This document shows, piece after piece, positions 49,701 through 61,700 of a stretch of 64,000 nt of DNA. The translations under genes and the position numbers were made by a program. Source of the stretch: Monosiga brevicollis MX1 (lineage: Eukaryota > Opisthokonta > Choanoflagellata > Craspedida > Salpingoecidae); NCBI RefSeq assembly GCF_000002865.3, contig NW_001865073.1:82780-146779 (forward strand). The letters are read 5' to 3'. A model generated the notes under the pieces. It did no database searches. It had not been told where the DNA came from and saw only the letters and a list, made by a program, of their open reading frames with translations. Position 1 is the first letter of the stretch. Every line of letters begins with the position of its first letter.

Positions 49701-52700
49701 AGTACGGGCCAGATCACCGTCACCGCCGCTCTTGATCGCGAGACTGTCTCGCGCTATGACCTTGTTGCGTTAGCTCGGGACGCTGGCACGCCACAACGCA
49801 ACGCAACAGCCCTCGTCACGGTCAACGTGCGTGATGTCAATGACCGTGCCCCTGTTTTTGCGCAAGCCATGTATACTCTGTCGCTGCCTCGTGAGACCCT
49901 GGCCCCGACAGCGCTCGTCAACGTGAGTGCGAGTGATGCCGATCTCAATTCTGTTCTCACCTACCGTGCCCAGTACACTGAGCCTGCTGGTGTTTTGGCC
50001 GTCAACACTGCGGGTACCGTGCGCCTTGCGAACAGTCTTTGTGCGCTTTCAGCCATCTCCTTGGTCCTTGTCGTGGAGGCGTCAGATGGTACCAACGTAG
50101 GCTCGGCCATCGTTCAGGTCAACGTAACGGACAGCAACTCTCATGCCCCCGAATTTAGCATGCCCTCCACGACCTTTGCCCTGCCCCTGGGCACACCGGC
50201 GGGCAGCGATGTCACAAATATCATTGCAACGGATGCCGACGTGGCCTGCGGTGGGGGTCAGCTTACGTACGCCATCCGAAGCGGCAACGTTGATAATGTC
50301 TTTGCGCTTGATACCTTCTCCGGGGCGCTTTCGGTGGCGCGAACGCTGACCAGCGACATGCCGGGCCAGTTCACCCTCGTGGTTGCGGCATCCGATGGCT
50401 CACTGTCAACGACGTTGCAGCTTGACCTCTTCCTTGTGTCGCAAGTGGTCCCCAGCTTTGCAGTCGCTGGCACGGGCTTTCGAGCTCCGGGTGTAAGCTC
50501 GGGTGAGGATCGCACGGCCTCGACCAGCGTCGGCTTCTTGGTGGACTCAAATGTCAATGGTCAAGGCACCTTGACCGCCAAGTTTGGGGCGTTAACGGCC
50601 AGCGCCCGTTATCGCGACGCCTTTAAACCCGCCGCTTCAATTCGGGCTATTCTTCTTACGGATGAAGTGTGGTTTGATGATGCCCAGGTCCGCGTCGCCC
50701 TCCAAGTGCGTGACGAGGACCATAGCGTCAAGGTCGCATCGACCACTGTCGTTGTACAGCTCGTGCCGGAGCAAGCTCTTTTGGACATTGCCACCACCAG
50801 CATTTCGGCCCAATGCACCGTAGGGAGCTCGGGTGCTTGTACCGTTGAGACGGCCAGCCTTCCTGATGCTTATTTTGTGCCCGGACAATCCTACCAGGTG
50901 AGCGTGCAATACGGCATCAGGGATGGTCCGATGTCCGAGTTGGGTACTGTGCGCCTGCGCTCGCAAACGAGTGCTCTGACCGACGACAGTTATGTCGATG
51001 ATGTGGTCCAGGAATTGCCTGGCCGACCGCTGTATCGAGGCCAGCGCTTCACGGTTCCGGTCTTATCAGACCCCTCGTATGACGTGCGGTCCTTCACTTT
51101 CTCTATTGTCACGGATTCCAATGTGTATCTGGAAAGCGTGAGCTTTGACAGTTCTCGGTGGACGCTGGTGCGTACAACTTCAGGCCGCACCAACGGCATC
51201 GTTGCAAACCTGAAAGATGCCAGTCTGGCGCGCCCAGGGGTGATCGGGCGCCAACAGCTTCTTTTGATCACCTATCGCGTTGAGGCGACCGCTGTTGAGG
51301 ACGCTGCCTCCTCTCTCAGCTTTACCGTCGAAAACTTGGTTACCACCGAGGGCAGTGTGCGCGTGCGTGGCCTTGTTGGCTCACAACCTGGCACCTACGC
51401 TGATCGTATCGGTGTAAGCCAGGCTGGGTCTGTTTTCATTGCTTCAAACGCCGTCAAAGGCATCCTGCCCTACGTCGATCAAAGTCAGTTGGTCAACACT
51501 GCCGTCCTCACAGGCTCCGTCGTAACTGCAAACATCAATGTGCTGGCGTGCTATGTCTGCTCTCGCTCCAGTGCGGTTGACTTTTGCGATGCCCAGTGCA
51601 GCACTGTCAGTCGCAGCCTGGCATCTTGCAGCTCAGCTGATACTAATGTGGCCGCCGTATCGGGCTGTCAGGTCCGCTTGGCTGGCACCGAGACCACAGG
51701 CGCGGCCTCGCTCTTGATGACCGTGACGTACAACGGGCGCAGCAACTCCGTCCCGCTGCAAGTTTGGCATCCTAGCAACACGGTGCTGTCCGTGAGCGAC
51801 TCCACTCTCAATGCATTTGCGCGCTGGATGACGCCGGCACCAAGTTGCAGTCTTCGCTACCAGAGTGCTGATGTCACCGTCACCAGTACTTTTGCAGCCG
51901 GTGGCTCGCGGGTCTTCACCGTGGACGTTACGGAAGTTGCGCGTGCACAGCTCGTGGCCGGAAGCGCTGCGGTAGCCGTGTCCACTGCTTCGCCACCCAC
52001 GGTCACGGGCATGGCCCCTGGCAGCAGCTCCGTGCGTCTCATGGCCGGAGGTCGCTTGGTGGCCGCAGTCCCCGTCGAGGTAGCAAGTGATCCCGTCGAC
52101 ATTATTGGCTTGGATGTCGTCCTGGCCACGGCCATTTTCGTACTTGAGCCCAATGACAATGTGCGCTTTGAGCGCCTGTCCATGGTTCCGGCCGAGTGTC
52201 AGCTAGAGACGGCCCTTGATGTTGAGGGCAAGTCGGCGACCGTTGTGGCCTCGGCAGTAGCATCAGACGGCACGCGCATAGCCGTTACCGCTGCAGACGG
52301 CCTGGTGCTTGCCTCATCCAATCCCACGGTCCTGGTTCCTGGAGTGGACGAAGTCTTGGCGGGGTCGGAAACGGATGCTGCCATCCTCTCAGCAACGTGG
52401 GCCGCCTGTGGCGAGACCTTGGCGACCAGCGAGCAAGAAGTGTCGGTAGAATTGGGCGATCCGATTGGTGTCGTCTTTACCCAGGTAGCCAGCTCCGTCG
52501 TGCACTCGAGTGACCCACTGGCGCAGCATGGCAGTGTAGCTGTCAAGTCCAGCATCCGCGTGTTTTTGCAGTTTGATGGCAGCGCTGACAAGGACGTTAC
52601 CGATGATGCGCGCACCGTCTTCAATTTCCCTGCTGAGCTCGTGGATGTGAGCGTTCCTGCAGGCTCGACCACAGGCGAAATTGTGGCCCGAGAAGCTGGT

Positions 52701-55700
52701 GTGACGGGAACCGCCACCATTACCGTTTCGTTCACCCATCTCAACGAAACTCTCATCGCCAGTCTTCCAGGCAACAGCGTCAGCCTGGACGTGGTGCGCC
52801 TAACTTCAGTCGAGGTCGCCTCTGCGCCATTCCCCGTCTACTCAGGCTCAAGCTCATTTTCGGAGACAACCTTGAGCCAAATTGGGCCAACTGGCATTTA
52901 TCAGCAAGCAGAGCTCTCCATGACGCTCGTGGTCAGCGATGGGCGGACCTTTTCCGTCGACACACACGCAAACGCAGACTACGGCGTGTACAGCCCAGGC
53001 ACCACCTCGAGCGCTACGGGAGTCATCAGCATTGCACGCAGCGGCAGTGATCGGGTCGTGACGGCCCTGGCTGCCGGAACAGTCGATGTAGTTGGCTCTT
53101 TTGCTGGCATGCCCGTGTCGTCAGCGCTTGTGCTGACGGTCAGCGACACCCCCGTCACCGTCACCGCCCTGCAGAGCATGACCTTCCCTAGCACAGTTGC
53201 TGGCTTTGCCTCGACGGCAACAGGCCAAGCTCGAATGCACGCGCTTTTCAGCGACGGCACTCGCTACACAAACCTGTTTGCCTCCAACGGCAATCCAGCC
53301 CTGCCAGGCTTGGTATCCTTCAGTCTGAGCACCACTGTGCCGGCCAGCGTGGACCAAAACCGTGGCACGGTCACGCTTCTTGGCAACTACCATGATTATG
53401 TGACCCTCACCGCCACTGCCGTCGGAACTTCTGTGACGGCCTCGGCTGACTTTGCTTGCAACCTTTACCCTGACACCAACGACGCGGACCTCGGGAACCT
53501 TAACGGCATTCCCTTGCCTCCCACCGCTGTTGGCGCGCAGCTCAATGTGCGCGTCGCGCTCAACACGGGAAGTGTGGCCTTTGGCGCTTTTACAGTTAAC
53601 GTGTACTACGATGAGACGAAGCTTCAGGCCATCGATGATGGCTTTATCCTTGGCAATGACTGGGAGGATGGCCCTTTTTCAGCGCGTACGAATAATCCCC
53701 CGGGCGAGTATCAAGTGACGGGTGTAGCTGGCGGCTCCAGCGACCGCGGAACCAACTACCACCTGGTGACGCTGCCCTTCACGGTCATTGGATCTGGACT
53801 AACTCAGCTGACGGGCGTTATTGAGACCCTCAACCGCGCGGACTCGGCAACAGCCGTCCCTATTGGCACTCCCAATCGCCAAATGGTGGCCGGCGTGGTA
53901 AATGTGCAGCTGACGGGTGCAGACCGTCGCCGGAGCATTCAAGTGTCCTCGAATAATGTGACATTCGGCGTTGACTATGAACACGCTTCTTCACGTTTGA
54001 ACGAGGACTCGCCTCAACGCGACGTTGCAGTGCCACCCCCCATGTTTACTCGGGTGCAACCAAGACTTGAAGCCGCCCGCGCTCGGTACGCGCAGGACTT
54101 GGCGCTTCATGGCACACCGGCCAATGTGACCCGCCAGCGCCGAGCCGCCTGCACGGGCAAGGCTGAGTATGGCGATGCGGACGGCAACTGCGTCTTTGAC
54201 ATTGCAGATGTGGCATATACTCTGCAGTACATTGTCGAGGCTTTGGTCGACTTTACCGGCAGCTTTGGCGCCGCTTTTGACGATATCACCGAGCGCCAGA
54301 TCAAGGACATGGATGCGGATCGCAATGGTGTTGTGGACGGCACCGATGCCTTTTACATGGTCAAGGCCCTCGTGCTGCTCTCCCGCTTCGTCGATAACCT
54401 GGTGGCCTCTCCCATCAATGACACAGACGGCTCGGGTTGCACATTGCGGCTGGCCGTTGACGTTTTCGAAGCGGGCGACGAGATCGATACGTCCCCCGCC
54501 ACGGCACCTACTACCGAGGTTTACTTTCTCCTCATGTCAACGCGCAGTACCATGAAGCAAGAATTGCAAGATTCGTCGGACAACTGTGTCGCCTGCGAAG
54601 GCGAGGTACTGCCTCTTGTCCTGCAAAGCACTCGGAATAGAGCATATGGTGGCGTGGTCAAGGCTGTACGCGAGGGTGAGACGGCGACTTGGCGCATGGC
54701 CATTCAAACGGACATGACGTACGAGACGGTGGGCAGCATCGGCGTGTCGGTGCTCGTAGTAACCTTTTCCCCTACCAGCGAGACCAACGACAACCGCCTC
54801 GATACCATTGTTGGCCCGCCGGAGCGTGTGCAGAGCTTTACGTACAATGATCGACTCGAGTTTGACCTCCCGGTCTTCAACGGCCAGTCGGTGGGCTTTG
54901 TCTCCACCGGCTTCAGCCCTCATGTGAGCTTTATCAACGACCTGGCTTCATCGGCCTGTACCAACGATCATGCGCCCGTCTTTGAAAACGCTACCTACGA
55001 AGTCGCGGTATACGAGAACCTGACCGTGGGCAGCATTGTACTGCGCGTGGCCGCCACAGATCAGGACGTGGGCCGCAGTGCGCAGCTCACTTACTCGATC
55101 GTAGCCCGGAACGACGACCCTGTCAACTTTGTTATTGATAGCTCGACCGGCGATATTCGCACCACCTTGCCCCTCGACCGCGAGACCGTGGCGCAGTTCC
55201 AACTGGTCATTCAGGCCCGTGATGGCACCTTCCCTTATCGAACTAACACAACCACTGTGACGGTAACGGTAGCAGACCTCAACGATAACCACCCTGTCTT
55301 TGTGGCATCCCCCACGCCAGGAGCTCGTTTCACGCCCGCTGGGGGTTTGCTGGCCGAGTACGAGGTGGACGTGCGCGTAGGCTCAGCAGAAAATACGGTT
55401 ATACTGCAGCTCAACGCCACTGATGCCGATTCGGCCCCGTTTGCCACCATCAGCTATGAACTGCGAGGCTCTTCCGCCTCCAATGGCGAGTATGTTTTGA
55501 ATGCAGCCACGGGTGAACTTACCGTGGCGGCGCTCATTCTGCGTGAGAGCGGAAGCACGGTCGTCTTCCAGGTCAGCGCGGTCGATTCAATGGGCCTCGC
55601 AACCGATGCCAACGTCATTCTGAACTTGATCTATGAAGTGGACCTGCTGTACTACACGAATGAATACGAAGGCCGTGAGGGCAGCGTCACGGCGCACCTG

Positions 55701-58700
55701 GGCCCCGCGGCCATCACGCAGTCTTATTCCACCGTTGCGTCTGCCAACTCGCGCTTAAGTGCCCGCCTGATTACTACAGACGTTTACCCAGACGCTACAG
55801 CACTCAAGGTGCTCTTGCACGTTCAAAATGATGTCTTTGGTGCCCCTGCGTCTTCCGTGTCGGTGCGCGTGCAGGTGACGCCTGGACCAGATTTACTCTT
55901 TGACCTGGGCGGTGCCTCGCCCACCGACTTTCTCCGAGAGGGTACATGCCTGGCCGGCGTGGCTACCAACCGGTTCTCGCGCTACGGTGTTTGTGTGGCC
56001 ACTGTCTCCGTTCCAACGGCGTGGTTCGCGCAAGCAAGCGCCATCCGTCATTTGCGCGTGAGCTACAACTTTGTTGACGAGCGTCTCACGCCCGCAACTC
56101 TGGGTAACGTGCAGCTTCACCCCGAGGTCACCTGGAGTCTCTCAGACAACGTGCTCGTGGTTATGCCCCTGCACCCTGTTTTCATTGGGGAAGAGGCGAC
56201 GGCCACGGTGTATGCCAAGTCGAATTTTCCCATTACCAACTACGAATTGCGTTTTGAATCATCCGCTTATCTGCCCATCGTGGGCATCGATTTTCCCTCG
56301 GATGCTTGGTCGGGACCCGTCTCGGCTTCATCTGATTACCGGTATACGGTCAATGCCATCCGCGAGCTAGATGATGTGGCCGATGCCGAGACGACCGAGC
56401 CGGAGGTCATTGCCTACGTGCGGATGCGCGTCGCAGACGCCGCTTTAGCCAACTCATCCCTAACATTGGCCTGTGTCATCTCGGCACTGGGTTCCAGCAA
56501 AGAGTCCTCCATCCGTCCGGGCGGCCAAGCGACCCCCGTCGAGGCCACCTTTGTGGACATGGCCACCATCAGCGGCGTGGATCGCACCACCACAGGCCTT
56601 GTACGCCCAGCCGCGCTTCAGGTACAGGCATTTGTTGCCCAAGCTGCTGCGACTGAACTCGTAAACACGGCTATTTTAAGCGGCCGCCCAGTCACGTCCG
56701 GCGTGACCCTGGTTAGCGCGCTGGCCAACGGTACACTAGTCTTGCAAGACCCTACAGCCGCTGCTGTGTCTTGCGTAGCCGGCAACACGACTGTGCTCAA
56801 CGTGCGCGAGGACTGCAGCGAGCTGCTCCTCTCGGGTGCTGAGTCGCATGGCCAAGCGGAGGCTTCGGTTATCTTTGCCCTTGCGCGCAATGATTCCGCC
56901 GTGCTTCTTGCGGAGGCTCATGCCCGAGTGTGGGCGCCGACCCTTCCTGTTGAGCTTGAAGTTGACGACACCACGCTACGACGTGTGGCAAACTGGTCTT
57001 GGTTTGACACCGATGCCAGCATCTGCCGACCAAAGTATCAAAACACACGCCTGCGGGCTTTTGCCACGTTTTCGTACGGCGCTCAGGCCTACCGGGCACG
57101 CGTGTCGTCCCTTGTGGTGCTCGGCGCATCCTCAAGCAACACGAGTGTGGCGCGCGTCGAGAGCGACGGGCAGGTGAGCGCTTGGAGACCTGGCAACATC
57201 ACAATTGCCATCGACCACGCGCAGCGTCAAGGTCGAGACCTGGGCTCGGTGACACTGACTGTGCTGGAAGAAGATGCCAGCAGTGCACTCGGCTTGCTAG
57301 TTTCCCGTCTGGAGCTGCACGCGTTCACCAATCTGACCGCTGCCCCCTTGGCCAGCCCGCTCGTAGACCTGGATTCGAGCTCGGTCGTCTTTGTTCATCA
57401 AGTTTTTGACGTCGAGGACCGCGTTGGGGCCGTAGCTGCCTATGCCGTCTTTGAAGATGGCGCGCGCATGGAACTCAGTCCCGAGCAGGGTCTGCGCCTG
57501 AATTCGCTGGATCCCGCCGTTTTAGCCGTGTCCGCCACGGGTGTCTCATCCTACGACCACGCCCATGTGGTCGCCAAGGGTGCTGGGTCAGGCCCGCTGC
57601 TCCAGGGCACGTGGCTGGCTGAATGTGCGAATGACAGCATGGCCGAGCTTGCCACGGGCCAAGCGCAAGTGCTCGTGACCATTCCCAAGCCCTACGCGGT
57701 CGAAGTTACTGTGACTGCTCATGAGTTGACTCGACTCACGGACCCAGCGGCCTTGGCGGGCGTACCAACCGAGACTGCCGTGCGCGTGGTGCTGCTGTCT
57801 CTTGCTGCGGATGGAACAACCGTGCGTCGGGACATGACGACTGACGACCGCACCATCTTCAACTCAACCCTGGCCAATGGCCTGTTTTCAGCTTGTGCTG
57901 ACAACGACGTTGTGTGCGGTGCATCAAGCACAGCCCTGGGCTCCTCTGGCCCCGTTGTTCGTTCTGTCAGCGACGCAACAGGCAATGGTGCAGCGTGGCT
58001 GCAGGTGCACTTTACGCATGTGGACGTGGTTGGCAATGTGTCGTTGACCCTGGTTACTGCCAGGGAAACGCGTGTGGAGGCTCACCCATACCCTGCGTAC
58101 ACCGGCAGCAGTGCGTACGACGTGTCTGTCCTGCGACGTTATGCCAATCCTAACACCGCAGCTACAGCCGTGCGTCAACGGGCCGTTTTATCCGTCGTGG
58201 TGGAGCTATCAACAGGCGAGGAGTTGGACGTCACCTCGTTGCCCTCAACCACACTCCGCTTGACAACCATTGAGAATGAGACGGTGCCATCAACGCTGGT
58301 GATCCTGGACCTGAATTTGCGCGTAGTATCCGTTGCTGCTGCTGCAGAGACAGTGCTGCTAACCTCGGACATTTACGTGGTAGCTCGCGCGACCTTGGGC
58401 AACTTTACCGCCCTCCCCGTGGCTCTGCGAGCCACAGACGAACCCGATGAGCGGGCCGCCGTGGTAGGCTTTGAAAACATTCGGGTAGCCAACGCCCCTG
58501 TCGTGAACGGTGCGTTCGTTTTGCAGGTCGTGTCTGGTTCTTACGGCCAGGTGGCCTGCGGTGCGCACTTTAGCGACGGCACACAGCATCCAAATCTGGT
58601 GGCGGCAGACGGAACCTTTCTCCTGCCGGGTGCGCTCAGCTTTGGCAGCTCTCAAAGCAGCGTGATCACGACAACCAGCACGGGTCGCCTCATTCTCTCG

Positions 58701-61700
58701 GAGAACTATGAGCTCCCCATCACCATCACCTTGGGCTTGCGCAACGCCATCGTGTTTGCGAGTGTTTCTGTCATTGCCAACCCTCTGCCCGCGGTAGGAG
58801 ACGTTGATCTGGGCCGCCAAGGTAACTTTCCTTTAGCCGATGTCCTGGTAGGCGAGAGCTTTGACGTCCCGGTTTACATCAACACGGGCACCTTGCCCTT
58901 GGGCGCCATTGATCTGCAGATTGTGTACAGCAGTGCTCACCTGGAGATTCCTACCACCTCGGCCGGTGTGGCTGTGCGTCGTGGTCGTGACTGGCCTGGT
59001 GGCAGCGTGTACGCGGTGGTCGATCCTCCCGGAACGCTGAGCTTTGGCGGTGTCACGGCCGTTGATTCAACGGCCAAGGGTGAACTGCTTGAGATTGCCG
59101 TCGTCACCTTCCGAGCCCTGACTGCGACCGCAGGCTCAATCCCCATCCAGGGGCACGTCGTGACCATGGCCTCCAATGACTTGCAAGGCACTTTTATCGG
59201 CTCGGCGGAAGAGCGAGACTTTGTTGCTGGATGGAACGTGTTTGTTCGCGTCGCGGCAACAGGCAACAGCCGACGTCGCCGTGCCGAAAATACAGTCGCT
59301 CGCTCCAGCCCAACTGAAGCGGCTTTAAGCATGGATCTGCCCTTGCCATCGGCTTTGACGCCCCGTGCACGCCGCAGCGCGAATTCTTGTACCACTGCAC
59401 CTTGTGCTGCCTGCCCGCTGACGCGCGAGAACGGGGACACAAACGGAGATTGCGTCTTTGATATTCGTGATGTTGGCTATCTGCAAACCTACTTGGCCGA
59501 GCGTCAACTGGACTTTGCTCGCGCCCAAGGCCAAATTCTCAACGCAAGCTTGATCCCTGTCCAGCTGTCCAACATGGATGCCAACTTGGACTCGGTCATC
59601 ACGGTGGCAGATGCTGAGTTCTTGGCGCGCGTCAACTTTGGCATGCTGCGCTTCCCGGCCGAGCTGACGATCGTCCCAGTGCAAGACAAGACCTCGGGCG
59701 GCTACATCAATGTCAACGTCACAGTGCGGGGCAAGGGTGACACGCAGACTCGCAGCGACAAGACCATGATTTTTGTTGACTTCGCCTACGATAACCCCAG
59801 CGTGCAGCCGCTTTTTGAGAGCACCCAGCTGTACAAAGGAACGCGTCGCACCGAGGGTGACAAGCCCGTCAGCATGGCGGGCTTTGTCGTACAGGCCGAA
59901 CGCGAGGGGCCTTTGTACAACAACTTTGAAGACACGACGCCTCCCAACCGATGCTATCAGCAGGCAGCCAGTGGCAACACATGCTCAAGCGGCGTGCGCG
60001 GCCCCCGGTTCTACTTCAATTCGGGCACCGAGACCTGCGAATCGTTTGAGTACTTTGGTTGCGGTGGCAACACCAACAACTTTGCCACTCTGCAGGCCTG
60101 TGTGGACATGTGTGTGCCCTCGTTCAGGCATTCGGTCATGCTCAACACTTCGCTCAAGCTTGACAATATCGGTGTTTCATTGGTGATGGTGACCTTCAGC
60201 TCGGAGGGTCAGGTCAACGTCGGCCGAGACGTCTTTTTGACCGGCGTGGTCAGTGGTGACGTTCCTTACGCGACATTAATCGACTACCAACTCAGCCTGC
60301 AGGCCTTTGCGGGCGCCCCGCTGCAGACAGTCCAGGTGCTTGCTTCATCCGGTTATGCGCCCCTGTTGACCTTTAATAACACGATGACCACGGCCGAGGC
60401 AGTCAACGATCACGCGCCAGTATTCAGTGGGACGTTACAAACGCGAATTCGCGAGGATCATGACAATAGCACCGTATTGTACCAGCTCAACGCCACGGAT
60501 AATGATGAAGGCCAAACTGGCCTGATTACCTACAGGCTGGAGAGCAGCTCCGTGATAGTGGAGGGAGAAGATTTTGTGGTGCCCCCCTTCCGTCTGAATG
60601 GCCGCACGGGTGCGGTCACCCTCATGCAGGCCATTGATTACGAGGTCAGCAAGCAGCACAATGTGACGGTGGCCGCCACGGATAATTCACCACCGCGGCC
60701 CCGTACCACGCTGGCCACACTGGCAGTCGCCGTGACAGATGTCAACGACAATGCACCCATTTTTGCACAATCATACGCCGACATCCGCATTTCGGTCGAT
60801 ACACCGGTCAACACGGCTCTGACGCGTCTGTCAGCCACAGATGCAGACTCCAACACAGTAGAGGGCGGCCCAAATGCGCGCATCACCTACCACATTGTCG
60901 GTGATGACGCCTTTGCGATCAGTGATACCGGGCTGATCACAACCGCTTCCGAACAAAGCCGTGCTCTGCGCTCCACTGTTCGGTTCATTGTCAACGCGAC
61001 GGACGGAGGAACACCCACGCTCTGGAGCACGGCTGAGGTTGTCGTGGCCGTCATCAACGACGACTACCTGGTTACCCTCACCACAGCCCCTGACTATGAC
61101 ACCTTCAACAGCCTCTACGATAACGCCACCGGCATTCACCCTTGCCTGGAAGTGCTCGCCCAGACCCTCAACGGCGAGCTTCGTGACATTGAGGTGTCAC
61201 GAAACCCCAGCTCGCCCACAGAGTTGACGGATATTACATTTTACGTGCTCACGTCGGGTGGCGAGGTGCGCAGCGCCAGCGAGGTGGAAGATGACCTCCG
61301 CAGCATCACCGACTTTCAGCAGTGCACGCTGCGTGCGCTGGGCGGCGATACCGACAATGCATTCCAGGTATCGCTGGTTCACTTTGACGACAGCGGCTGC
61401 CGTGATCCGTTGACCGACTTGAGCAATTTGACTAGAGTGTTCCATGGCGAGTGCCTCAATGACGAGGCTGCTGGTCGCTCGTCCCGCGTGACGGTTCTCT
61501 CGAATGGCCTTATGGATGTAGACATTTACGAAACCCCCAACTGCAATGGCGTAGCCCAGCAGTTTTTCAGTATCACGAACAATACGTGCGTGACTGTCCC
61601 CTCCTTGGACCCGGATCGTTCTGCCCCTTACTCGTTCACGGCCACCTATGAGCTCTTTGAGGATTCGGAGGAGACGGCCAGTACGAGCAGGGCGGCCATC

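Noticed and set aside
53480-59660. Cellulosome-like scaffold
   Set aside because: Cohesin and dockerin are in a transmembrane cadherin with Ig-like domains, without carbohydrate-binding or cellulase modules; an adhesion role fits better.
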